DNA of 64,000 nucleotides from Pantoea sp. At-9b (GTDB taxonomy: Bacteria > Pseudomonadota > Gammaproteobacteria > Enterobacterales > Enterobacteriaceae). Position 1 is the first letter of the stretch. The number at the start of each line of letters is the position of its first letter. A model generated the notes under the pieces. It ran no database searches and was not told the origin of the DNA. It worked only from the letters and a program-made list of their open reading frames with translations. The position numbers and the translations under genes were made by a program. The stretch is from contig NC_014837.1 of the NCBI RefSeq assembly GCF_000175935.2, positions 1,116,001 through 1,180,000 of the forward strand, read 5' to 3'. Below, piece by piece: positions 9,395 through 19,940 of this stretch.

Positions 9395-10597
9395 TCAGGC
9401 GTGACGGTTATCCGGCAGGAAAGCGGTTAAAAGGCCGATAAGTGGCAACCAGGCACAGATTTGATAAACCCATTCGATGCTGGTGTGGTCGGCTACCACG
9501 CCCAGCACGGCGGCACCCAGCCCACCCATACCGAAGGCAAAACCGAAAAACAGCCCGGAAACCATACCGATACGTCCCGGCAGCAACTCCTGTGCGTACA
9601 CCAGAATGGCGGAAAATGCCGAGGCGAGAATCAGGCCGATAATGACGCTCAGCACGCTGGTCCACATTAATGAAGCGTGCGGCAACAACAGGGTAAAGGG
9701 GGCCACGCCGAGAATCGAACACCAGATCACATACTTGCGCCCAATCTTATCGCCAATCGGCCCACCAATAATGGTTCCTGCCGCCACCGCACCAAGAAAG
9801 ACAAACAGATGGAATTGCGACGCCTGGACCGAGAGGCCGAATTTCTGCATTAAATAGAAGGTGTAGTAACTGCTCAGGCTGGTGAGATAAAAATACTTGG
9901 AGAAGATCAGCAGCAGCAAAATGCTGATTGCCAGCGCGACTTTTTTACGCGGCAGCGGATTGGCCACCACCGTGGCGGCTTTGGCTTTACTGGCGCGCTG
10001 CTGGTGGCTATACCAACGGCTGACCTGCAACAACACAATGATACCCAGCAACGCGGCCAGCACGAACCAGCCGAGATGACCTTTGCCATAGGGCGCGACG
10101 ATCACCGCAGCCAGCAATGGGCCGAGGGAGCTGCCAAAATTTCCGCCCACCTGGAACAGCGATTGCGCCAGGCCGTGACGTCCACCGGATGCCATCCGCG
10201 CCACCCTGGACGATTCGGGATGAAATATCGATGAGCCGCTGCCGACTAACGCCGCCGCCAGTAGAACCTGGAGGTAATCACTGGCGAAGGTCAGCAATAC
10301 CAGGCCACACAGCGTAAACCCCATCCCAACCGGTAGCGACCAGGGTTTGGGGTACTTGTCGGTGTAGTAGCCGACCACCGGTTGCAGCAGCGAGGCGGTC
10401 ACCTGGAAGGTGAGGGTAATCAAGCCGATCTGCACAAAGTTCAGGCTAAAGTCTTTTTGCAACAGCGGGTAAATTGCCAGCAGCAACGACTGCAACATAT
10501 CGTTAAGCAGATGCGCGAGGCTAATCGCCCCTAAAATGCCAAACGCCGTGCGTCCCGGTGCACGTGCCGGGGAGGAGAGAGTATGATCACTTGCCAT
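9395..10597 (-). CDS. fsr: fosmidomycin resistance MFS efflux protein
   Basis: A 400-residue major-facilitator transporter with 12 hydrophobic segments, matching Fsr (e.g. ISLAHLLNDMLQSLLLAIYP and FQVGGNFGSSLGPLLAA). In E. coli, Fsr exports fosmidomycin when overexpressed. The start at 10597 (MASDHTLS) has AGGA 8 nt upstream; an upstream codon would add 16 unsupported residues. It is divergent from ushA, as in E. coli. Confidence 0.93.
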   Translation of the reverse strand: MASDHTLSSPARAPGRTAFGILGAISLAHLLNDMLQSLLLAIYPLLQKDFSLNFVQIGLITLTFQVTASLLQPVVGYYTDKYPKPWSLPVGMGFTLCGLVLLTFASDYLQVLLAAALVGSGSSIFHPESSRVARMASGGRHGLAQSLFQVGGNFGSSLGPLLAAVIVAPYGKGHLGWFVLAALLGIIVLLQVSRWYSHQQRASKAKAATVVANPLPRKKVALAISILLLLIFSKYFYLTSLSSYYTFYLMQKFGLSVQASQFHLFVFLGAVAAGTIIGGPIGDKIGRKYVIWCSILGVAPFTLLLPHASLMWTSVLSVIIGLILASAFSAILVYAQELLPGRIGMVSGLFFGFAFGMGGLGAAVLGVVADHTSIEWVYQICAWLPLIGLLTAFLPDNRHA

Positions 10598-10759
10598 AAA
10601 AATCCTGAGAGGGTCAATTTTCGTTATCAGATTGTTACTTCTCACATGACTCTATAAGCCTTTCATCTTGAGTTAAAGTGCGATCTGTGCGACACAGAAG
10701 GGCGATAAAGCACATAAAGTCCACTGGTTAGTGGAAAAACGCAGAATAAGGAGATCGGC

Positions 10760-12514
10760 TTGTTGTTAATTCCGCGCAAAAGCCCATGGCTGGCATTGAT
10801 TATCCTGTTGCTGCCGATGTTGGCACAGGCCTGGCAACCCGACCGCAGCTACCGTCTTACTATTCTGCACACCAACGATCAGCACGGCCATTTCTGGCCC
10901 AATGCCGAAGGCGAATATGGCCTGGCGGCACAGAAAACCCTGATGGATACCCAGCGTTATGATGCGCAATCGAAGGGAAGCGGCGTGCTGATCCTCTCCG
11001 GAGGTGACGTCAACACCGGCGTGCCGGAGTCGGATTTGCTCGATGCGGAACCGGATATTCGCGGCATGAACCTGGTCGGCTATGATGCGATGGCGCTGGG
11101 TAACCACGAATTTGATAAGCCGCTCAGCGTGCTACAAAAGCAGCAAAAATGGGCCAAGTTCCCTTTTCTCTCAGCCAATATTTACCAAAAATCCAGCGGT
11201 GAACGTCTGTTTAAGCCGTGGGCGGTCTTTACCCGTATGGGACTGAAAATTGCGGTGATCGGCCTGACGACCCCCGACACCCTGCGTATTGCCAATCCGG
11301 CCAGCATGGCAAATCTCGACATTCGTGATCCGGTTACTGAAACCGAAAAAGCGGTGGCCGAGTTACGTGCCAGCGTCAAGCCTGATGTCATCATTCTGCT
11401 CACCCATATGGGCCACTACGACGACGGCCAGCATGGTAGCAATGCACCGGGCGATGTCGAGCTGGCGCGCAGTCTGCCGCCCGGCACCGTGAACCTGATT
11501 GTCGGCGGCCATTCACACGATGCGGTGTGCATGGAGCAAGAAAACGTCAGTGTGAAAAATTATCAGCCGGGCCAGCCCTGCCAGCCGGATCGGCAGAATG
11601 GCGTGTGGATTGTGCAGGCAAAAGAGTGGGGGAAATTCGTCGGACGCGGTGATTTTACCTTCCGCAACGGCGAGTTGGCGCTGGATAGCTACCAGCTGAT
11701 TCCGGTCAACCTGAAACATAAGATCAAGAATGCGGATGGCAGCGAATCCTGGCTGACCTGGCAGCAGGAGATCCCCCCGAATCCGGCAATGATGAAACTG
11801 CTGACGCCATTCCAGAAGCGCGCAGAGGCCAAACTGGATGTGCAAGTGGGCAGCAGCGACGGGGTCTTTGTTGGCGAGCGTGACAAGGTACGTTTTGAGC
11901 AAACTAACCTCGCTCAGCTTATTCTGCGTGCGCAGATGGCCGCCACCAAAGCCGATTTTGCGGTGATGAGTGGTGGCGGAATTCGTACTTCGCTGGCTCA
12001 AGGGGCAATCAGCTGGCGTGATTTATTGCAGGTGCAGCCGTTCAGCAATCAGGTGGTTTCGGTCACCCTGACCGGCAATCAATTGCTGGATTACCTGGCA
12101 ACCGTAGCCAATATCAAAACCGATGCCGGTGGCTTTGCGCAGTTTGCCAATATCAGCCTGGTTGCGGATGGCAGCAAGGTCAGCGAGGTCATGATTAACG
12201 GTGAGCCGTTGCAGAAGGATAAAACCTATCGCATGGCGACCAACAGCTTCAACGCCACCGGTGGCGATGGCTATCCACGCATTGATCATCTCGCAGGCTA
12301 CAGCAACACCGGGTTGCGTGATGCGGATGTGCTGCGCAACTGGGTGAGCCAACATTCACCGCTGAAAGTAAGTGATTACGCACCGGGAGAAGGGATTGTG
12401 CACCTGAGCGAGGAGCAGAAGCAGCAGCGTGATAAAGCACCGGAGAAAGCACCGAAGCGCAGCTATCCGAAAACGGTGCTGGCATGGATACTGCCGCATG
12501 CGGTGGAAAACTAA
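10760..12514 (+). CDS. ushA: UDP-sugar hydrolase / 5'-nucleotidase, periplasmic
   Basis: Periplasmic enzyme that hydrolyses nucleotides and UDP-sugars for salvage. Signal peptide at residues 1-24 (hydrophobic, AQA then WQP). The metallophosphatase domain shows the dimetal motifs LHTNDQHGHF, GGDVNTG, GNHEFD, THMGHYD and GGHSHD; the C-terminal nucleotide-binding domain follows (FNATGGDGYPR). The start is TTG at 10760, fixed by AAGGAGA 5 nt upstream; no ATG start fits the signal peptide. At 584 residues it is about 34 longer than E. coli UshA because of a C-terminal tail rich in Lys/Gln/Pro that ends in a short hydrophobic segment. Confidence 0.95.
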   Translation: MLLIPRKSPWLALIILLLPMLAQAWQPDRSYRLTILHTNDQHGHFWPNAEGEYGLAAQKTLMDTQRYDAQSKGSGVLILSGGDVNTGVPESDLLDAEPDIRGMNLVGYDAMALGNHEFDKPLSVLQKQQKWAKFPFLSANIYQKSSGERLFKPWAVFTRMGLKIAVIGLTTPDTLRIANPASMANLDIRDPVTETEKAVAELRASVKPDVIILLTHMGHYDDGQHGSNAPGDVELARSLPPGTVNLIVGGHSHDAVCMEQENVSVKNYQPGQPCQPDRQNGVWIVQAKEWGKFVGRGDFTFRNGELALDSYQLIPVNLKHKIKNADGSESWLTWQQEIPPNPAMMKLLTPFQKRAEAKLDVQVGSSDGVFVGERDKVRFEQTNLAQLILRAQMAATKADFAVMSGGGIRTSLAQGAISWRDLLQVQPFSNQVVSVTLTGNQLLDYLATVANIKTDAGGFAQFANISLVADGSKVSEVMINGEPLQKDKTYRMATNSFNATGGDGYPRIDHLAGYSNTGLRDADVLRNWVSQHSPLKVSDYAPGEGIVHLSEEQKQQRDKAPEKAPKRSYPKTVLAWILPHAVEN

Positions 12515-12523
12515 TGCATCATT

Positions 12524-12585
12524 GCGCGATAAATCGCGCCGCTACCTTGCCGTGCTCGCATTTGTAGCGGTGCGATTTATCGCGC
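12524..12585. repeat. REP-like palindrome pair, ushA/PACE junction
   Basis: Same family as 7405-7476, with the arms in the opposite order: the 22-nt arm at 12524-12545 and its complement at 12564-12585 (one base change). It fills the gap between the convergent ushA and PACE genes. Confidence 0.85.
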
Positions 12586-12592
12586 GGGTTTC

Positions 12593-13027
12593 TCACGCCT
12601 GGCAGGCTTTACGCATTAGCCAGCGCTGACGCAAGATATCCCATAACCAGTTATACGCCACGGTATAGGGCAGGAAAAACAGGAAAAACGCCACTTCCAC
12701 CATAAACGCCTGCAACAGCGTAATGCTAAGCATCCAGGCGGCAATCGGTAGTCCGATCACAATAAATCCTCCCTCAAAACCCAGTGCGTGCAGTACACGC
12801 AGGCCTGCGCCACGCTGCACCTGATCGCGGGGATACAGGCGATCAAAACCGGCGTTGTAAATCATGTTCCACAGCATGGCGACGGTCGACAGCATAATTG
12901 CCAGCAGCCCCATTTCGAACAGCGGTTTATCCATCACCCAGGCAGCTAACGGGGAAACAGTCAAAATCGCCAGAATTTCAAAGCCAGCGGCGTGGAAAAA
13001 ACGTTCTTTCACAGAACGGGTACGCAT
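12593..13027 (-). CDS. PACE-family (BTP domain) multidrug/biocide efflux protein
   Basis: A 144-residue inner-membrane protein with four hydrophobic helices arranged as two BTP repeats. The first carries FFHAAGFEILAILTVSPLAAW with the membrane Glu typical of the family, and the second repeats it as VLHALGFEGGFIVIGLPIAAW. Known: the family prototype AceI exports chlorhexidine by proton exchange; natural substrates may be short polyamines. The start at 13027 (MRTRSVKERFF) has AGGAGG 5 nt upstream; longer readings are unsupported. It is divergent from a LysR gene, the arrangement of AceI and its activator. Substrate unknown. Confidence 0.88.
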   Translation of the reverse strand: MRTRSVKERFFHAAGFEILAILTVSPLAAWVMDKPLFEMGLLAIMLSTVAMLWNMIYNAGFDRLYPRDQVQRGAGLRVLHALGFEGGFIVIGLPIAAWMLSITLLQAFMVEVAFFLFFLPYTVAYNWLWDILRQRWLMRKACQA

Positions 13028-13117
13028 AAAAACCTCCTGATTCATTACAGGACGCATTTTCTCATGGGTGAAAATTAAGATAAAATGAACACCTATCGAT
13101 AAAAGCGATGGGTAACT

Positions 13118-13987
13118 ATGAAATACTCCCCGGAATCCCTGGAGGCTTTTGTGCAAACCGTTGCCAGCGGTTCATTCTCTGCGGCAGCGCGGGCGTTGGG
13201 TAAAAGCCAGTCCACCATCAGCAGTGCGGTGGCGAATCTCGAAGATGATTTAGGTTTTATGCTGTTTGATCGGCAGGGGCGGCAGCCGGTGTTAACCGAA
13301 CAGGGACAGCGTGCGCTGGCGCAGGTGCAGCAGATTCTTGCAGCCAGTCAGCGTCTGGACGAATTGGCGGTGCGCTTGTCGCAGGGTGTCGAGCCGCGCC
13401 TGAGCCTGGCGATCTCCGATTTCTGGCAGGCGGAATATCATGAAACGCTGCTAAAACGTTTTGAGGCACGCTATCCGGATATCGAGTTTGAATGCATGAT
13501 CGCCGAAGATGCCGACGTATTGGACCTGTTACAGGCAGGGCGTGTACATCTGGGGGTGGTGCGAGCACAACCCGCTTTACCACCGGATATCGCGGTAGCG
13601 CGTTTACAGGTGGAGGCGCAGATGGCGATTTATCTGCATCAGGATCAGGCGTTGGCACAACAGCAGCAGGTGACCGAAGCACAACTCGGCGCGTTGCGTC
13701 AGCTGCGCCTCAATACCTGGGTGGAGACACGAGAACCGATGCCCGTGGGTCGGGTGTGGTCGGCACCGTCCTATTTGTTATTGCTGGAGATGGCAGAGCA
13801 GGGCTTTGGCTGGAGCATCTTGCCGCGCTGGCTGGTACAGCAGTTTGGTCATCAGGTGTTAAAAGAGTTGCCGGTAGCGGGGTGGCCGCAACATATTGCG
13901 GTGGAGGCGGTCTGGTCGACGCGCAATCCACCGGGACCCGCCGGACGCTGGATGATCGATCAACTGTGCGCCCAGCAGCCTGACTAA
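13118..13987 (+). CDS. LysR-family regulator next to PACE gene
   Basis: A 289-residue LysR-type regulator: helix-turn-helix in residues 18-40 ([19 protein letters not shown]), then the effector-binding domain from about 90. It is divergent from the PACE transporter with a 90-bp spacer, so it probably controls that gene. Its last 4 bp overlap the end of the convergent ybaK gene. Confidence 0.87.
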   Translation: MKYSPESLEAFVQTVASGSFSAAARALGKSQSTISSAVANLEDDLGFMLFDRQGRQPVLTEQGQRALAQVQQILAASQRLDELAVRLSQGVEPRLSLAISDFWQAEYHETLLKRFEARYPDIEFECMIAEDADVLDLLQAGRVHLGVVRAQPALPPDIAVARLQVEAQMAIYLHQDQALAQQQQVTEAQLGALRQLRLNTWVETREPMPVGRVWSAPSYLLLLEMAEQGFGWSILPRWLVQQFGHQVLKELPVAGWPQHIAVEAVWSTRNPPGPAGRWMIDQLCAQQPD

Positions 13988-14463
13988 TCGCGGCGCGCCA
14001 CATCGGCCAGCGGTGCGTCCAGCAGACGCGCCAGATCCTGTGCCGCCAGTTCGATATCCAGGCCGCGCTTGCCGCCGGAGATAAAGATGGTGGCAAACTC
14101 TGCCGCCTGTTGATCAATCACCGTCGGCAGACGTTTTTTCTGCCCCAGCGGGCTGATGCCGCCGACCAGATAACCGGTAACGCGCTGTGCCAGCAGCGGA
14201 TCGGCCATATCGGCTTTTTTCGCTCCCAACGCTTTGGCGACTTTCTTCAGATCGAGCTGGCTGGAAACCGGTGTGACAGCTACCGCCAGATGTTTCGCAT
14301 CACCATTGAGCGCCACCAACAGCGTTTTGAATACCTGACGTGCATCGAGATTCAGTTTACGTACCGCCTCGTCACCAAAGTTGGTTTCATGGCTGTCATG
14401 GTCGTAAGGATGCAGAGTAAAGGTGACTTTTTGTTTTTCCAGCAGTTTTACAGCGGGCGTCAT
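13984..14463 (-). CDS. ybaK: Cys-tRNA(Pro) deacylase YbaK
   Basis: Trans-acting editing enzyme that removes Cys mischarged onto tRNA(Pro). The 159-residue single YbaK domain shows the conserved [23 protein letters not shown] segment with the essential Lys, and [17 protein letters not shown]. It matches E. coli YbaK in length. It lies beside ybaP as in E. coli. Confidence 0.94.
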   Translation of the reverse strand: MTPAVKLLEKQKVTFTLHPYDHDSHETNFGDEAVRKLNLDARQVFKTLLVALNGDAKHLAVAVTPVSSQLDLKKVAKALGAKKADMADPLLAQRVTGYLVGGISPLGQKKRLPTVIDQQAAEFATIFISGGKRGLDIELAAQDLARLLDAPLADVARRD

Positions 14464-14607
14464 TTTTTCGATCCTTGCTAAGGAAAATCTTATTTCAGAT
14501 ACGGTGAATAGTACTGGCGAAATTCTGAACTTTGCGCGAGAATTGGCCCGCGCCAGCCAGTAATGGCTGTGTGATAACCAAAATCATAAACAAATTCCTC
14601 TTTGACG

Positions 14608-14637
14608 GGCCGATAGTAATATTGGCCTTCTTTTTTT
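14608..14637 (+). terminator. hairpin with plus-strand T tract at the ybaP 3' end
   Basis: Stem GGCCGATA / TATTGGCC (one G-T pair) with a GTAA loop followed by TTCTTTTTTT. The T tract reads as a terminator for plus-strand transcription even though ybaK and ybaP are both on the minus strand, so it would stop antisense transcription into ybaP. On the minus strand the U tract precedes the stem. Confidence 0.45.
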
Positions 14638-15439
14638 AGCGCGCCTTTAACAGGCCCGGTAAATTATCATCCCCGTAAAGATGTAACGCTCCTACCGCCA
14701 CCACATAACGTCCCGGCGGTAACGCCAGCAACAATTCGCGCCAGTGCTGATTGCGGTTACGCATCAGCGTGTCATTCAGTTCATTGCTGAAGGTGGTGGG
14801 GAGTGCGACCGGCTGCTGCCTCGGCGGTGCATCCAGCCACCAACTGATCATGGTTTGCAGCAAACGCGCGTTGGTGTGCCAGTGTTCCAGTGTATCGAGC
14901 AACAACGGCAAGCCATTATCCGGCAGGGATTTCAGCAGCGCGATTTGCGTATCCGGCCCTTCCAGCTCAATCACCGGCTGATGACTTGCTTTGGCGGCCT
15001 GCAACAGTTGATAGTCAATGCCGTACTGTGGCCGCAGCCCAAGGCGCTGTGCCTGCTGCGCCTGCAACATCAGGGCAATCTGCCACATCGGCAGGTTGTC
15101 AAACATCGCCATCGAGAGCGTCAGTTCATCACAGAGTGCGCTCAGCCTGGTCAGGGTTTCGCTGTCGAGGCGTTCTGCCAGGGGAGGAAGGTTCTCACCT
15201 TCGGCAAAAGGCGATCCTCCCTGGGTGATATCGGCTTCAACAATCAGTGCATCGGCTTTTGCCAGTTGGCGTAACAAACGTGCCGGCAGCGGCTGCATGT
15301 CGCGTGTGCCCATATGAATGCTGCCAACCAGATGTAACTGGCGATTGCCCAACTGGATATCCATCGCGGGCCAGGCGTAGCTGGCCGGAAAAAGTCGCGA
15401 TGCCAGCTGTGTTACGCATTGCCACAGGCTGCGTCTCAT
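14636..15439 (-). CDS. ybaP: YbaP, TraB/GumN-family protein
   Basis: A 267-residue member of the TraB/GumN (PF01963) family, homologous to E. coli YbaP. The two family motifs are visible: LVGSIHMG near the N-terminus and VAVGALHLYGDDNL at the C-terminus, the probable metal-dependent hydrolase centre. The N-terminal 25 residues are hydrophobic with Arg pairs and may form a signal anchor. The cellular role is not known. Confidence 0.9.
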   Translation of the reverse strand: MRRSLWQCVTQLASRLFPASYAWPAMDIQLGNRQLHLVGSIHMGTRDMQPLPARLLRQLAKADALIVEADITQGGSPFAEGENLPPLAERLDSETLTRLSALCDELTLSMAMFDNLPMWQIALMLQAQQAQRLGLRPQYGIDYQLLQAAKASHQPVIELEGPDTQIALLKSLPDNGLPLLLDTLEHWHTNARLLQTMISWWLDAPPRQQPVALPTTFSNELNDTLMRNRNQHWRELLLALPPGRYVVAVGALHLYGDDNLPGLLKAR

Positions 15440-15507
15440 TCCCTGTCCTTTTTAAGTCAAAAATCCATGCTAGCGATTTCATCACCGGAAAAACAGGGCA
15501 GCGCTTG

Positions 15508-18015
15508 CTATTCACGTACCGGCGGCTTAAACCGCAACAGACGATTGGCATTACTCACCACCGTAATGGAGGAGAGCGCCATGGCCGCACCCGCCACAAT
15601 CGGGCTTAACAGCATACCGGTGAACGGAAACAGCACGCCGGCCGCAATGGGGATGCCAAAACTGTTGTAAATAAATGCGCCCAGCAGGTTCTGACGCATA
15701 TTGCGCAGCGTGGCGCGGGAAATCGCCAGCGCATCAGCCACGCAGTGCAGGTCGTTGCGCATTAGCGTCATGGCGGCAGTTTCCACCGCCACATCACTGC
15801 CGCCGCCCATCGCAATGCCGACATCCGCTTGCGCCAGTGCCGGGGCATCGTTGATGCCGTCCCCGATCATCACCACTTTGCGACCCTGCTGTTGCAACTG
15901 CGCGATAGCCTGCGCTTTACCTTCCGGCAGCACCCCGGCGATCACCGCGTCGATACCGGCTTCAGCCGCGATGGCGCGTGCGGTTTTTTCGTGGTCACCG
16001 GTCAGCATGATCAACTGATAGCCCTGCTGATGCAGGCGTTGCAGCGCTGCGCGACTTTCCGGGCGCAGGCTGTCGCGTAGGGCGATCAACCCCAGTAGCT
16101 GGTTGTCATCAGCCAACAGCACCGGTGTTGCCCCGAGCGCCGCCAGACGTTCAATGTCTTCACGCGCAGGCGTGCAATCCACCTGTTCGGCTTCCATCAA
16201 TGCCAGGTTACCGAGCAGCAAGGTTCTGTCAGCGACTTTAGCGCTGACGCCCTTGCCGCGTATTGTACGAAATTGCTCAATTTCAGCTGCGGGCAAATCT
16301 GGCACTGCCGCGATAATCGCGGTCGCCAGTGGGTGGCTGGAGCCTTGTTCCAGTTGAGCAGCAGCATGCAGCACCTGCTGGCGATCCCAGTCGCCATATA
16401 GCAGCACATCACTCACCAGCGGCGTACCTTGTGTCAGGGTGCCAGTCTTATCAAACACCAGCGTGTCGACTTCACTGGCGCGTTGCAACGCATCAGCATC
16501 ACGTACCAGCACCCCAAGTTCTGCGGCGCGACCCACTCCGGCAATGACCGACATGGGGGTTGCCAGCCCGAGGGCGCAAGGGCAGGCGATGATCAGCACC
16601 GTGGTGACGATCACCAGCGTATAAGCCAGCTGCGGTTGCGGACCGGCCAGATACCACACCAGCCCACTGATCAGCGCAATCGCCACCACCACCGGCACAA
16701 ACACCGCCGAGATACGGTCGGCGAGGCGTCCGATGTCGGGTTTACTGCTTTGCGCCTGGCGTACCAGATTGATGATGCGTGCCAGCGTGGTGTGACGCCC
16801 GGTCGCACGCGCGATAAAACGCAGTGTGCCGTCCTGGAGCAGCGTACCGGCATAGACTTTATCCCCGGCCTGTTTGCTTTGCGGCACCGCTTCACCGGTC
16901 AGCATCGCTTCATCGCACCAGCCTTCGCCGCTTGCCACTTCGCCATCAACCGGGACGCGATCGCCGGTCACCAGTTTGATCAACATGCCCGGCTGCACAT
17001 CGCTAAGTGCCACCAGCGTTTCACCCTGATCGGTGATGACGCGGGCTTGCGCCGGGGTTAAGTCCAGCAACCGTTCCAGCGCCTGCGAGGCGCGCTGCCT
17101 GGCCCGTTGTTCCAGCGCATGGCCCAGATTGATCAGGCCGATGATCATCACGCTGGCTTCAAAATAGAGATGCCTGGCCTGATGCGGGAAGAATTGTGGC
17201 CACAGCGTGACGCCCATCGAGTAGAGCCAGGCGGCACCGGTGCCAAGTGCTACCAGCGTATCCATCGTGGCGGTGCCATGACGCAGGCTGCGCCAGGCGC
17301 TGCGATAGAAATGGCCGCCGGCAATCATCATCACCAGCAAAGTGATGACACCCAGCGCACGCCATAAGGTGATGTTGTTGTCGCTGAGCATCATATTGTC
17401 GCCCAGCATGCCCCAAATCATCATTGGTACGCCGAGCAGCAACGCCAGCGCGGATTGCCAGCTAAAGCGGCGCATCGCCTGGCGGGCGCTGACCTGCTGA
17501 CGCTCCCGGCGGGTTTGCTCATCTTCGATAATTTCTGCGCTATAGCCCGCCTGGTCGACTGCGTTAATTAAGTCAGCGGGTCGTGCACCACCCAATACCA
17601 GGGCGCTGCGTTCACCCAGATTTACGCGTGCCTGACTGACGCCAGGCACTTTCTGTAATGCCTGCTCGACACGACTCACGCAGCTGGCGCAACTCATACC
17701 GCCAATCAGCAGGTGTTGGACGGGCAGGGTATCATCCGCCGGTTGCGATCGTAGCTCCGTTGTCAGCGCCTCCGGCAGCGGCTCTGATGCTGTCAACGGT
17801 TCAGACTTTGGGCTGTCTTTCAGTGCGGCGTGATAACCTGCCTGTTCGACGGTGGCGATCAGATCGCTGGCGCTGGCAGCACCGGTCACACGTGCTTCCT
17901 GTTGTGTGACTTCAGCCTGTTCAACATCGCTACGCTGTTCCAGCGCTTCTTTGACGCGTTTGACGCAGTGGCCGCAGGAGAGGCCGTCCAGCGCCAACAA
18001 CTGTGTATGTGACAT
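15508..18015 (-). CDS. copA: copper(I)-exporting P1B-type ATPase
   Basis: Inner-membrane Cu(I) efflux pump. The 835 residues contain two N-terminal heavy-metal domains (GLSCGHC with Cys14/17, GGMSCASC with Cys109/112), eight membrane helices, the transmembrane CPC of [13 protein letters not shown] near 477, the phosphorylation motif DKTGTLT near 521 and [10 protein letters not shown] in the hinge. Length and architecture equal E. coli CopA. It is divergent from cueR, and the shared spacer holds a clear CueR site. Confidence 0.97.
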   Translation of the reverse strand: MSHTQLLALDGLSCGHCVKRVKEALEQRSDVEQAEVTQQEARVTGAASASDLIATVEQAGYHAALKDSPKSEPLTASEPLPEALTTELRSQPADDTLPVQHLLIGGMSCASCVSRVEQALQKVPGVSQARVNLGERSALVLGGARPADLINAVDQAGYSAEIIEDEQTRRERQQVSARQAMRRFSWQSALALLLGVPMMIWGMLGDNMMLSDNNITLWRALGVITLLVMMIAGGHFYRSAWRSLRHGTATMDTLVALGTGAAWLYSMGVTLWPQFFPHQARHLYFEASVMIIGLINLGHALEQRARQRASQALERLLDLTPAQARVITDQGETLVALSDVQPGMLIKLVTGDRVPVDGEVASGEGWCDEAMLTGEAVPQSKQAGDKVYAGTLLQDGTLRFIARATGRHTTLARIINLVRQAQSSKPDIGRLADRISAVFVPVVVAIALISGLVWYLAGPQPQLAYTLVIVTTVLIIACPCALGLATPMSVIAGVGRAAELGVLVRDADALQRASEVDTLVFDKTGTLTQGTPLVSDVLLYGDWDRQQVLHAAAQLEQGSSHPLATAIIAAVPDLPAAEIEQFRTIRGKGVSAKVADRTLLLGNLALMEAEQVDCTPAREDIERLAALGATPVLLADDNQLLGLIALRDSLRPESRAALQRLHQQGYQLIMLTGDHEKTARAIAAEAGIDAVIAGVLPEGKAQAIAQLQQQGRKVVMIGDGINDAPALAQADVGIAMGGGSDVAVETAAMTLMRNDLHCVADALAISRATLRNMRQNLLGAFIYNSFGIPIAAGVLFPFTGMLLSPIVAGAAMALSSITVVSNANRLLRFKPPVRE

Positions 18016-18071
18016 ATTTAACTCCTTATGCGTTCAGGTTTGACTGCATGCAGACTTTGCATTAGTTATAA

Positions 18072-18102
18072 AGCCTAAACCTTCCATTCAGGGGAAGGTC
18101 AA
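18072..18102 (-). promoter_or_regulatory. CueR-controlled copA promoter
   Basis: On the minus strand TTGACC (18102-18097) and TAGGCT (18077-18072) are 19 bp apart, the over-long spacer typical of MerR-family promoters. The spacer holds the dyad ACCTTCC - 7 bp - GGAAGGT (18079-18099), nearly the same as the E. coli copA operator. Copper-loaded CueR would twist this promoter to activate copA. Confidence 0.9.
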
Positions 18103-18111
18103 GGGGAGCAT

Positions 18112-18528
18112 ATGAACATTAGCGATGTCGCTAAAAAAACCGGGCTGACCAGCAAAGCGATTCGTTTTTACGAAGAGAAGGGCGTGGTCACGCCGCCGCT
18201 GCGCAGTGAAAATGGTTACCGTAGTTACAACCCACACCATATTGATGAACTCAATCTGTTGCGCCAGGCGCGTCAGGTGGGCTTCACCCTCGACGAATGT
18301 CGCGAGTTGGTGACGTTGTTTAACGATCCCGCGCGCCACAGCGCCGATGTCAAAGCGCGCACCTTGCAGAAAGCGGATGAGATCGCGGCACACATTGAGG
18401 AATTACACGCCATGCGGGCGCGTTTACTGGCGCTGGCGGACGCCTGTCCGGGCGATGATAGTGCGGAATGTCCCATCATTAACCACCTGGCGGGTTGCTG
18501 CCATCAGCCAGCAGGAAAACGCGGCTGA
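18112..18528 (+). CDS. cueR: CueR, copper-responsive MerR-family activator
   Basis: A 138-residue MerR-type regulator: N-terminal winged helix ([22 protein letters not shown]), dimerisation coiled coil (about 80-107), and the Cu(I) loop with Cys112 and Cys120 ([11 protein letters not shown]), the spacing of E. coli CueR. The C-terminus also has CCH. AAGGGG precedes the ATG. Its last 25 bp overlap the convergent nfeD-like gene. Confidence 0.95.
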   Translation: MNISDVAKKTGLTSKAIRFYEEKGVVTPPLRSENGYRSYNPHHIDELNLLRQARQVGFTLDECRELVTLFNDPARHSADVKARTLQKADEIAAHIEELHAMRARLLALADACPGDDSAECPIINHLAGCCHQPAGKRG

Positions 18529-18965
18529 ATCATCAGCGTAATACCGACCACGCCGGTGACGATCACCTGCGTACCGGCGGGCAGATCGCTTTCTGCCTGC
18601 ACGCGCCAACTGCTGTCGCCGATGCGCACATGACCGGTGCCGTCTTTTAGGGCGTTCTCCAGCGTGAAATGCTGCCCAATCAGTTGTGTGCCGCGCTGAT
18701 TAAGCACATTGGGTTGCTGTGACGACTCGCGATAGCGCATCCAGCGATACCAGAAATAGACGCACAACAGCGTCAGCACTGCGAACAGCAGGCCTTGGCT
18801 GGTCCACGAGAAGGGAAAGAACCACTCGATAAGGCCAACCAGCACTGCCGCCAGGCCGCTCCACAGCAGATAGCCACTGGTGCCGAGCATCTCCGCGGCC
18901 AGTAGCAGGCCGCCGAGTGTCAACCAGAACCAGTGTGGATGTGCAATCAGCTCCATCAGGATCAC
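18504..18965 (-). CDS. ybbJ: NfeD-family membrane protein YbbJ
   Basis: A 153-residue protein with three or four hydrophobic segments in residues 10-75 and a C-terminal OB-like NfeD domain ([20 protein letters not shown], then [19 protein letters not shown]). NfeD proteins work with SPFH-family partners; here it directly follows qmcA with a 4-bp overlap. It is convergent with cueR and overlaps its 3' end. Confidence 0.9.
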   Translation of the reverse strand: MILMELIAHPHWFWLTLGGLLLAAEMLGTSGYLLWSGLAAVLVGLIEWFFPFSWTSQGLLFAVLTLLCVYFWYRWMRYRESSQQPNVLNQRGTQLIGQHFTLENALKDGTGHVRIGDSSWRVQAESDLPAGTQVIVTGVVGITLMIQPRFPAG

Positions 18966-19876
18966 GGTTTGCGCTCCCGACCGCTCTCTTTCAGCAGTTC
19001 GCTAATCCCGGCCACGGAACCGAGCAGGCTGGTGGCATCCAGCGGCATCATGACTACCTTGCTGTTATTGGCCTCGCCAATTTTCTGCAATGCATCGGTA
19101 TATTTCTGGGCCACAAAGTAGTTGACCGCCTGGATATCCCCGGCAGCGATTGCTTCAGACACCATACGCGTTGCAGAGGCTTCCGCCTGCGCCTGACGTT
19201 CACGCGCTTCGGCATGCAGAAACGCCGCAGTCCGCTCCCCCTCAGCTTTCAGAATTTGTGACTGCTTTTCCCCTTCAGCACGCAAAATCGCCGCCTGGCG
19301 TACCCCCTCTGCCGTCAGAATATCGGCGCGTTTGGTACGTTCGGCTTTCATCTGCGCGTTCATCGCCGCGATCAACTCCTGCGGTGGGCGCACATCACGA
19401 ATTTCGATACGGGTGATTTTCACGCCCCAGGGATTGGTCGCTTCGTCGACAATGTGCAGCAGACGGGTATTGATGTTGTCGCGCTGTGACAGCATCTCAT
19501 CCAATTCCATGCCGCCCAGCACAGTACGGATATTGGTCATGGTGAGATTGAGGATTGCCAGCTCAAGGTTGCTGACTTCATAGGCGGTGCGAGCCGCATC
19601 GATCACCTGCAAAAAACAGACGGCATCGATAGTGACGTTGGCATTATCTTTGGAGATGACTTCCTGAGAGGGGATATCAAGCACCCGTTCCATCATATTG
19701 ACCTTGCGGCCAATGCGATCCATGAAGGGCACAACTAACGTCAGGCCGGGTTGCAGGGTACGGGTATAGCGACCGAAACGCTCCACCGTCCACTGATAAC
19801 CTTGTGGCACAATTTTTACACCGGCCCATACGGTCACCAACGCGAGTACGATGATGACCGGCATCACAGTTAACAT
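18962..19876 (-). CDS. qmcA: QmcA, SPFH/band-7 membrane scaffold protein
   Basis: A 304-residue SPFH-domain protein: one N-terminal membrane anchor ([19 protein letters not shown]), SPFH domain (about 25-200, with [20 protein letters not shown]), then an Ala/Glu-rich coiled coil ([20 protein letters not shown]) and a C-terminal segment. E. coli QmcA forms a large membrane complex and is linked to FtsH quality control. The pair with nfeD is the standard arrangement. Confidence 0.93.
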   Translation of the reverse strand: MLTVMPVIIVLALVTVWAGVKIVPQGYQWTVERFGRYTRTLQPGLTLVVPFMDRIGRKVNMMERVLDIPSQEVISKDNANVTIDAVCFLQVIDAARTAYEVSNLELAILNLTMTNIRTVLGGMELDEMLSQRDNINTRLLHIVDEATNPWGVKITRIEIRDVRPPQELIAAMNAQMKAERTKRADILTAEGVRQAAILRAEGEKQSQILKAEGERTAAFLHAEARERQAQAEASATRMVSEAIAAGDIQAVNYFVAQKYTDALQKIGEANNSKVVMMPLDATSLLGSVAGISELLKESGRERKP

Positions 19877-19940
19877 ATAACCTCCTGGTTGTCAGTTGAG
19901 GGGCCGAGTCGCTTCGGCTCCCTTTTAACGCCCGTACTGG

